Shown: one piece after another, positions 58,342-64,000 of the stretch
Layout: each line of letters starts with the position of its first letter
Numbering within the stretch: position 1 is the first letter of the stretch
The notes under the pieces: generated by a model
The model's input: the letters and a program-made list of their open reading frames with translations, nothing else
Databases searched by the model: none
Told to the model about the DNA's origin: nothing
Assembly: GCA_963798325.1 (NCBI GenBank)
Contig: CAWCSS010000008.1
Span: forward strand, 124,001-188,000
DNA: 64,000 nt
Direction of reading: 5' to 3'
Origin: Solirubrobacter sp963798325
GTDB lineage: Bacteria; Actinomycetota; Thermoleophilia; Solirubrobacterales; Solirubrobacteraceae
Program-made: the position numbers and the translations under genes

Positions 58342-59073
58342 CGCTTGACCCCGTTGGCGATCTCCATCATCTGGTCGGCCGCCTGGATGGCCTTGGAGGT
58401 CATCTGGTAGGTGCGCTGGGCCTCGATCATGTCGGTCATGGCCTGCGACATGTCGGTGTTGGAGCCCTCGAGCGTGCTCTGCTTGAGCAGCGTGGTCACG
58501 GGGGCGGCGACGGCGTTGCCCGACTTGCCGGTCGTCACGAAGGCGTTGTCGCCGACCGACTCGAGGTTCTGCGGCGAGCGCACGTTGACGAGCGTGATCT
58601 TGCCGACGTTCTTGCCCGCCGCGAGGACGCTGCCGTCGGTCTGGATCGAGATCTGCGAGTCCGAGGTGCCGGCGGGGATGTTCACGCCGGTCCTGCGCGC
58701 CGAAGTTGGTGACCAGCTGGCGCTTCTCGTCGACGTGCAGGTCGCCGTCGCGCGTCAGCGCGTCACGGCCGTCGGACATCTTGACCTTGATGAACCCCGG
58801 GCCCTCGAGGCCGACGTCGGTCGTGACGCCGGTCTGGCGCAGGGCGCCCTGCTCGAAGGTGCGACCGCCGTGCATGGCGCGCGCACCGGTGCCGACCATC
58901 GCGTTGTCGGAGGTCGTCGGACGACCGCCGCGCTCGTACACGAGGTCGGAGAACCCCACGCGCAGTCGCTTGTAGCCGTTGGTGTTGGCGTTGGCCAGGT
59001 CGTTGGCGACGGCGTCGAGTTTCTGCTGCTGGGCCGCCATGCCGGCCGCTGCGGTTCGGAGTCCTTCGAGCAT
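58338..59073 (-). CDS. flgG: Flagellar distal rod protein FlgG, with a +1 frame break
   Basis: About 244 residues once joined. The N-terminus has AANDLANANTNGYK-like rod signature (residues 24-36: NDLANANTNGYKR) and LEGPGFIKV. A surplus base near 58692 moves the frame after VTNFGAQ; the second frame continues TGVNIPAG, VLAAGKNVGKITLVNV and ends with EAQRTYQMTSKAIQAADQMM, the C-terminal rod motif. Without the surplus base the protein is full-length. FlgG forms the distal rod. Confidence 0.87.
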
Positions 59074-59101
59074 CTCTTCCTAGTTCGGCAGGTCTCGGCG
59101 T

Positions 59102-59797
59102 TTACTGGAGCGACCCGACGGAGCTCGCGGCCTTGCCGAGCGTCTCGTCGATCGTGTGGATGACCTTCTGGCCGGCCTCGTAGGCCCGCATCGACTCCAT
59201 CATGTCCACCATGGACTGAGTGGGATCGGCGCCGGAGCCCTCGAGCGACCCGCTGCGGACCTGGCCGGCGGTCTGACCCGCGACGGTCCCGGGCGTGCCG
59301 GTGATGTAGTTGTTGCCTTCCTTCTCGGGGTTGCCGAGCAGGACGACGTTGAGCAGGCGGGGATCGACCTTGCCGTCGTCGGCGAGCTTGATCGGCTGGT
59401 TGTCGCGACCGAGGACGAGATCGCCCTGGAGCGTCATCAGCTGGCCGTTGGCGTCGGCGGAGAACTGGCCGTTGCGCGTGTAGCGCGTGCCCTCGGCGGT
59501 CCTGACGGCGAAGAAGCCGTCGCCATTGATCGCGAAGTCCAGGGGCTCACCCGTCTCCTTCAGCGGCTGCGGGGTCCAATCGGTGACCGTGTTGGTCACG
59601 CCGACGCCCGTGGTCACGTTGCCGATCGACTGACCGGTGACGGAGTTGGTGAGAAGCATCTGCCCGAACGACTGCTGCGTCGTGCGCTCGGCCTTGTAGC
59701 CGGCCGTCGACGCATTCGACAGGTCGTTGGCAATCTGGTCCTGGCGCAACTGCTCGGCGAGCATGCCTGAGGCTGCGAGATAGAGGCCGCGATCCAT
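59102..59797 (-). CDS. flgF: Flagellar rod protein (FlgF/FlgG paralogue)
   Basis: A 231-residue rod protein from the ATG at 59797 (GTG at 59806 possible). The N-terminus has GLYLAASGMLAEQLRQDQIA and NDLSNASTAGYKAER, and the middle LDFAINGDGFFAVRTAEG is the FlgF/FlgG beta domain. The C-terminus has SMVDMMESMRAYEAGQKVIH. Choosing FlgF over a second FlgG rests on position upstream of flgG. It diverges from the FliK-like gene with 41 bases between starts. Confidence 0.87.
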   Translation of the reverse strand: MDRGLYLAASGMLAEQLRQDQIANDLSNASTAGYKAERTTQQSFGQMLLTNSVTGQSIGNVTTGVGVTNTVTDWTPQPLKETGEPLDFAINGDGFFAVRTAEGTRYTRNGQFSADANGQLMTLQGDLVLGRDNQPIKLADDGKVDPRLLNVVLLGNPEKEGNNYITGTPGTVAGQTAGQVRSGSLEGSGADPTQSMVDMMESMRAYEAGQKVIHTIDETLGKAASSVGSLQ

Positions 59798-59838
59798 GTT
59801 GGTCACCCATCGGCCGGTGGGCGTGCATCCTTTAGGGG

Positions 59839-60414
59839 ATGGACCCCATTGCGGTCACCGCGGCGCTGCTGCGCAACGTGCTGCCGGACGTCCCGATCCG
59901 CGAGGGCGCGTCGATGATGGCCCGCGTCGCGTCGCGCGGTGAGACGCACGCGGTGCTGGTGATCGCCGGCATGCCGGTCACCGCCGAGCTGCCCAGAGAG
60001 GTGCAGGCGGGCGCGACGCTCAAGCTCAAGGTCAAGGAGGTCAGTGCGGAGCGCGTCTGGCTTCAGATCGACCCGCAGACGCCGACTGCGCCCACGGTCG
60101 CCGCCACCCCGGCGCCCGTGGAGTTCCGTCCGCAGGTCCAGGTGCAGGAGGAGCCCGGCCGCCGCAACGGCGCCGACGGTGATCCCGCCGACGTCGTGAC
60201 GCTGGCCTTCACGTCGCCCACGCTGGGCCGTTTGGACCTGCGCCTGGAGCTGCGCGGCGAAGCGCTCCTGGCCGAAGTGACGACCCCCGCGGGCCGCCCA
60301 CACTCGCTGGCTTCAGGTCAGTCTGAGCGTCTACGTGCCAACTTGGAGGCCGTCGGTTTGCAGGCGACCGTGAAGGTCCTTCCGCGACACGCGCCGCTGG
60401 ACCTGTATGCCTGA
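59839..60414 (+). CDS. FliK-like hook-length control C-terminal domain protein
   Basis: A 191-residue protein. The N-terminal half is basic and beta-rich, with a Pro/Ala linker. The C-terminal LGRLDLRLELRGEALLAEVT then LRANLEAVGLQATVKVLP matches the hook-length control (Flg_hook) C-terminal domain of FliK. It is much shorter than full FliK and overlaps the FlhB-like gene by 8 bases. FliK normally switches export from hook to filament substrates by binding the FlhB C-terminal domain. Confidence 0.6.
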   Translation: MDPIAVTAALLRNVLPDVPIREGASMMARVASRGETHAVLVIAGMPVTAELPREVQAGATLKLKVKEVSAERVWLQIDPQTPTAPTVAATPAPVEFRPQVQVQEEPGRRNGADGDPADVVTLAFTSPTLGRLDLRLELRGEALLAEVTTPAGRPHSLASGQSERLRANLEAVGLQATVKVLPRHAPLDLYA

Positions 60415-60679
60415 TCCGGACGTCACCGCCGCGCTGCGCTACACCGGCGACGGCGCGCCGAAAGTCGTCGCCGCCGGCCGGGGGCATATCGCCGCGCAGA
60501 TACTCGAGCGCGCACATGAGGCGGGGGTGCCCGTACACAAGGACCCGGAGCTGGCTTCGGCCCTCTCCCAACTGGCCCTCGGGCAGGAGATCCCGGACCA
60601 GATGTGGACCGCGGTGGCCCAGGTGCTGGCCTGGGCCTACGGATTGTCAGAGAAGAGCCCTTCCGCGAATCGGAGATGA
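60407..60679 (+). CDS. FlhB C-terminal-domain-like protein (YlqH/FhlB type)
   Basis: A 90-residue protein matching the cytoplasmic C-terminal domain of FlhB/EscU: TAALRYTGDGAPKVVAAGRG, the helix HIAAQILERAHEAGVPVHKD, and LALGQEIPDQMWTAVAQVLAW. It lacks the NPTH autocleavage motif and the membrane part. It is paired with a FliK-like domain in an overlapping gene, which could form a compact switch module for export specificity. Confidence 0.8.
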   Translation: MPDPDVTAALRYTGDGAPKVVAAGRGHIAAQILERAHEAGVPVHKDPELASALSQLALGQEIPDQMWTAVAQVLAWAYGLSEKSPSANRR

Positions 60680-60752
60680 AGAAACTCGGGTGAGCGCCCG
60701 ATACAGGCTGGGTCCGTCAGTCCTGTTTCGCCCTCTAGGAGCGCAAACCCGC

Positions 60753-61571
60753 ATGAAAACACCGACGTCCTCCGGCACCCGAAAGCGCGTAAGCGCTGAG
60801 GATGCCCTTGCGCTCTGGCGCGAGTACAAGGCGACCGGGTCGATCCAGGTTCGTAACCGCCTGGTGATGACCTACGCGCCGCTCGTGAAGTACATCGTCT
60901 TCAAGAAGGTCCGCGAGCTGCCGGCGCGCTGTGAGGTCGAGGACTTCATCTCCTGCGGCCTCGAGGCCCTGATCGCGTCGATCGACCGGTATGACCCGGA
61001 GAAGGGCGCCACGCTCGAGCAGTTCGCGTGGACCCGGATCCACGGCGCCGTCCTCGACGAGCTCCGCCGCCAGGACTGGGCCCCGCGCTCGCTGCGCCGC
61101 TGGGAGCGCGACATCGCCAAGGCGCGCGATCAGTTCACCACCATTCACGGCCGCCGCCCGACGCGCGAGGAGCTCGCCGCCGCGCTCTCGATCTCGGTCG
61201 ACGACCTGCGCCGGCGAGAGGACGACATCGCCGTCTCGGACGTCACGTCGCTGAACACGCTCGTGATCTCCGACGACGAGACGACCGTCGAGCGCATCGA
61301 CACGCTCGCCGACGGTGATCACAAGCTCGACCCCGAGCACCAGGCCGCGAACTCCGAGGCCAAGGCCAAGTTCCGTCGCGCGTTCGACACGCTCCCCCAG
61401 CGTGAGCGCGAGGTTGCCGTCCTGCTCTACGTCAAGAACTTGACGCTGCGCGAGATCGGCGAGGTCATGGGTGTCTCGGAGAGCCGGATCTGCCAGATCC
61501 ACTCGCAGCTGAAGCGCACGCTCAAGCAGCAGCTGTCCGATGACGCGGTTCTCTTCTCCGCGGTCGGCTAA
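60753..61571 (+). CDS. fliA: Flagellar sigma factor FliA/WhiG (sigma-28)
   Basis: A 272-residue sigma-70-family factor from the ATG at 60753. Region 2 has NRLVMTYAPLVKYIVFKKVR, FISCGLEALIASIDRYDPEK and FAWTRIHGAVLDELRRQDW. Region 4 has LPQREREVAVLLYVKNLTLR and GVSESRICQIHSQLKRTLKQ. It should drive late flagellar genes, likely including the adjacent flaG-fliD-fliS. There is no anti-sigma FlgM gene in this window. Confidence 0.93.
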   Translation: MKTPTSSGTRKRVSAEDALALWREYKATGSIQVRNRLVMTYAPLVKYIVFKKVRELPARCEVEDFISCGLEALIASIDRYDPEKGATLEQFAWTRIHGAVLDELRRQDWAPRSLRRWERDIAKARDQFTTIHGRRPTREELAAALSISVDDLRRREDDIAVSDVTSLNTLVISDDETTVERIDTLADGDHKLDPEHQAANSEAKAKFRRAFDTLPQREREVAVLLYVKNLTLREIGEVMGVSESRICQIHSQLKRTLKQQLSDDAVLFSAVG

Positions 61572-61606
61572 AGGTTCCTGGGTCACGGCCGACTACTGCG
61601 TCTGAG

Positions 61607-61978
61607 ATGACTCTTCAGATCGGCCGCTTCACGCCCTATCAGCAGCTCGCTCCGGTGACCCCCGCCGGCAGCCGAGTGGCTGCTTCGGAGCCCCAGGCCC
61701 AGCCCCAGTGGCAGGCGCAGATGAAGCCGCGTGTGGAGGAGTCAGGGACGATCGTCGGTGACGTTCCCCCGGCCCCCACACCGGAAGCCCGCGAGTTGGT
61801 CGCGAAGGCCGCGGAGGTCGTGCAGAAGCTGCACGCCAACAACCGCGAACTGCACTTCTCGAAGGACGACGACACCAATCGCGTGATCATCCAGGTCCGG
61901 GACCTGGACGGAAACGTGCTCAAGACGATCCCCCCCAAGAGCGCGCTGGACTTCTTGACCGGCGACGCGGACCTCTAG
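61607..61978 (+). CDS. flaG: FlaG-like flagellar protein
   Basis: A 123-residue protein. The C-terminal half, AAEVVQKLHANNRELHFSKD followed by RVIIQVRDLDGNVLKTIPPK, is the FlaG domain, and the N-terminal half is disordered and Gln/Pro-rich. FlaG affects filament length in some bacteria. It lies between fliA and fliD, a common place, 7 bases before fliD. Confidence 0.88.
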   Translation: MTLQIGRFTPYQQLAPVTPAGSRVAASEPQAQPQWQAQMKPRVEESGTIVGDVPPAPTPEARELVAKAAEVVQKLHANNRELHFSKDDDTNRVIIQVRDLDGNVLKTIPPKSALDFLTGDADL

Positions 61979-61985
61979 GAACCCC

Positions 61986-63392
61986 ATGCCTATCACGCTC
62001 AGCGGTATGGCCTCGGGCCTTGATACCGACTCCATCATCTCGCAGTTGATGGCGATCGAGCAGAACAAGGTCACCGCGGTCCAACGGCGTCAGACCTCCG
62101 TCACCCAGCACAAGACGGATCTGACCACCATCAAGTCCAAGCTCAACGCGGTCAAGACGGCCGCGGCCGACCTCACGTCCGCGACGCTCTGGAAGCCCGC
62201 GCAGGCCACCACCTCTTCGGATCCGACGAAGCTCGATGTGGCCGTGACCGCGGGCGCCGGCATCGGCGGCCACACGGTCCAGATCAACAAGCTCGCGTCC
62301 TCGGCGCAGCACGGCTTCTCCTACGACGGCACCGGTGTCGCGACCGACGGCACGCTGAAGATCGCCTACAGCAACGATCCGTCGACGTCGGTGGACATCT
62401 CCGTCAAGGCCGGCGCGACCGCGACCGACATCGCCACGTCGATCAACGCCAACGACAAGTCGCCCGTCTACGCCGCGGTGGTCAAGGAGGGCGGCGTCGA
62501 TCGCCTCGTCTTCTCCTCGCGCAAGACCGGCTCCAACGCCGACTTCACCGTGGACACGTCCGCGCTGGCCGACCCGTCGAAGATGGCGGAGCTCCCCGCC
62601 TACAAGCGCGACGGGCTCGCCCTGAACGCCGACGTGTTGATCGACGGCGTGGCGCCCACGGAACCGGTTGAGTCCAACGTCATCGAGAACGCGATCCCGG
62701 GCGTGCGCCTGACCCTGAAGGGCGTCAGCACGTCCCCGGTCTCGGTCAACACCACCCAGCCGGCGATCGACACCGATGCGGTCTCCAAGAAGGTCCAGGC
62801 GCTCGTCGACGCGTACAACAACGTCGTCACCTCGACGCGCTCCGAGCTCGCCGAGAAGCGCGTCCCGACCGCGACCAGCACCTCGGATCTGCAGAAGGGC
62901 CAGCTGTTCGGCGACTCCGGCATGGTGTCGATGCTCAGCCAGCTCAAGAACACGATGACCAAGGCGCTGACCGGCCTCGGGCTCACGGGCCTGGCCGACA
63001 TCGGCATCACCGTGCCCAAGGCGGGTGCCTCGACCGAGGACGCCAAGGCGGGCAAGCTGGTCTTCGACTCCGACAAGTTCAAGTCGGCGATGGCCGCCGA
63101 CTACACGAAGGTCAAGGAGCTGTTCGCGGGTTCCGGCGCGACGAAGGGCATGACCTCGGTCATCTCGGACTTCGTGACCGGGCAGACCGGCGCCAGCGGC
63201 CTGCTCACCGGGCGCATGGCCAGCGATGACACGGTGCTCAAGGGCTTCACCGATCAGATCGCGAAGCTCAACACCCGGATGGCCACCGAGCAGTCGCGCC
63301 TGAAGGCGCAGTTCGCCGCCATGGAAACGGCGCTGAACAACTCCCAGACCCAGCAGGCGTGGCTCACCAGCCAGATCGCCACGCTGGGCTAA
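61986..63392 (+). CDS. fliD: Filament cap protein FliD
   Basis: A 468-residue FliD (HAP2). The N-terminus MASGLDTDSIISQLMAIEQN and the C-terminal Q-T/M-TEQSRLKAQFAAMETALNN coiled region match FliD. The middle includes IGGHTVQINKLASSAQ and FTVDTSALADPSK. The cap lets flagellin fold at the tip. It is followed by fliS. Confidence 0.93.
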   Translation: MPITLSGMASGLDTDSIISQLMAIEQNKVTAVQRRQTSVTQHKTDLTTIKSKLNAVKTAAADLTSATLWKPAQATTSSDPTKLDVAVTAGAGIGGHTVQINKLASSAQHGFSYDGTGVATDGTLKIAYSNDPSTSVDISVKAGATATDIATSINANDKSPVYAAVVKEGGVDRLVFSSRKTGSNADFTVDTSALADPSKMAELPAYKRDGLALNADVLIDGVAPTEPVESNVIENAIPGVRLTLKGVSTSPVSVNTTQPAIDTDAVSKKVQALVDAYNNVVTSTRSELAEKRVPTATSTSDLQKGQLFGDSGMVSMLSQLKNTMTKALTGLGLTGLADIGITVPKAGASTEDAKAGKLVFDSDKFKSAMAADYTKVKELFAGSGATKGMTSVISDFVTGQTGASGLLTGRMASDDTVLKGFTDQIAKLNTRMATEQSRLKAQFAAMETALNNSQTQQAWLTSQIATLG

Positions 63393-63441
63393 GCACGTGA
63401 TCCCTCCCTCCTCCCTCCCGACTCAGAAACAGGAGCCTTCG

Positions 63442-63819
63442 TTGGCCTCGTACGCGGCAAATCCGACCGCCACTTATAAGCAGCAGAGCATCCTCACCGC
63501 TCCGCCCGGCCGGCTCGTCGTCATGCTCTATGACGGCTGCCTGCGTTTCCTGTTCCAGTCCGCCTACGCGATGCGCGAGGGCGACAAGAACGCGTCTCGT
63601 GACCGCATGCGCCGTGCCGAGGCGATCATCGACGAGCTCACCGTCACGCTCGATCACGAGCGCGGTGGCGAGGTCGCGAGCCGGCTGCAGGGCATCTACG
63701 CCTTCTGCCGTCGTCACCTGATCGAGGCGTCGCTGGAGCAGAACCCGAGCAAGATCGAGGAGGTCTCCGAGCTCCTGGGCGAGCTGCGCGAGGCCTGGGC
63801 CGAGATCGCGGGCAACTAG
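63442..63819 (+). CDS. fliS: Flagellar secretion chaperone FliS
   Basis: From the TTG at 63442, with AGGAG upstream, the product is 125 residues, normal for FliS. YKQQSILTAPPGRLVVMLYDGC and RRAEAIIDELTVTLDHERGG are family-typical, as is the four-helix pattern. FliS binds flagellin C-terminal ends before export. A GTG at 63397 is possible but lacks a good SD and would be long. The next gene begins 2 bases after the stop. Confidence 0.9.
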   Translation: MASYAANPTATYKQQSILTAPPGRLVVMLYDGCLRFLFQSAYAMREGDKNASRDRMRRAEAIIDELTVTLDHERGGEVASRLQGIYAFCRRHLIEASLEQNPSKIEEVSELLGELREAWAEIAGN

Positions 63820-63821
63820 CC

Positions 63822-64000
63822 GTGACCTCCGAGACCCCCTGGGTCGAACTCGTCGAGCTCGCCGAGCGCGAGCGCGACATCGTGGTGGACGGCCGCTGGG
63901 ATGAGCTCCCGGCGGTCTCCGCGCACCGCCTGACGGCCATGGCTTCGATGGGCATCGCCCCCGCGAGCGCCCGGCCGCACCTCGAACGTCTGGTCGAGCT
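63822..64000 (+). CDS. Partial gene after fliS, cut by window edge
   Basis: From the GTG at 63822 at least 59 codons remain open to the edge: an acidic helical protein (WVELVELAERERDIVVDG, AVSAHRLTAMASMGIAP). The short length seen and the position after fliS suggest a FliT-like or other small export helper, but the sequence alone does not identify it. Confidence 0.5.
   Translation, partial: MTSETPWVELVELAERERDIVVDGRWDELPAVSAHRLTAMASMGIAPASARPHLERLVE

Overview
The window is high-GC chromosomal DNA from a flagellated actinobacterium and spans the replication origin. The menaquinone and cytochrome bc genes, the fhaA-fhaB-pstP-rodA-pbpA-pknB cluster, the GTG/TTG starts and the flagellar genes together suggest Thermoleophilia/Solirubrobacterales. 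That placement is inferred from gene content and not tested by phylogeny. There is no insertion sequence, prophage, CRISPR array or rRNA operon.

Layout. 1-3.2 kb: a partial sugar-type oxidoreductase, a class IV aminotransferase and an ABC transporter. 3.4-5.5 kb: tRNA-Lys and the Tat translocase genes. 5.7-10.1 kb: a zinc-ribbon protein, polyprenyl diphosphate synthase, MenG and a menaquinol:cytochrome c reductase (Rieske, cytochrome b, fused subunit IV/cytochrome c). 10.1-13.9 kb: haem genes hemL and hemB around a fused siroheme-decarboxylase-like protein. 13.9-23.4 kb: a mixed block with an AI-2E transporter, a YmdB-like phosphoesterase, a nucleotide pyrophosphatase-like enzyme, a PLP aminotransferase plus a D-Ala-D-Ala ligase-like enzyme, a bifunctional nuclease, an orphan adenine methylase and a secreted RTX-like protein.

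23.5-37.7 kb is the origin: tRNA-Ile, parB, parA, two parS sites, rsmG, khpB, yidC, yidD, rnpA and rpmH on the minus strand, diverging from dnaA, dnaN, recF, a DUF721 gene, gyrB and gyrA on the plus strand. A compact transcription unit of unknown function follows gyrA (about 37755-38000). It has a near-perfect Shine-Dalgarno sequence, a 14-codon reading frame and a strong terminator. 38-42.1 kb holds a methyltransferase, an HNH protein, prephenate dehydratase and two membrane proteins. 42.2-53.6 kb is the cell-wall and signalling cluster: an extra membrane kinase, fhaA, fhaB, pstP, rodA, pbpA, pknB and ddl, with a convergent kinase gene. 54.5-64 kb is a flagellar cluster with csrA-fliW, flgL-flgK-flgN-flgJ-flgG-flgF, then divergent fliK-like, flhB-like, fliA, flaG, fliD and fliS.

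The most unusual feature is a recurring reading-frame anomaly. At least twelve places in nine otherwise intact, mostly core genes (hemL, hemB, a phosphodiesterase, an aminotransferase, parB, parA three times, dnaA, a kinase twice, a hypothetical protein, flgG) carry one surplus base. Removing it restores family-typical sequence each time. Every clear case is a +1 surplus, and most do not extend a homopolymer. Assembly error is the simplest explanation, but the one-sided pattern in essential genes justifies checking raw reads and, if the bases are real, testing for programmed +1 frameshifting.
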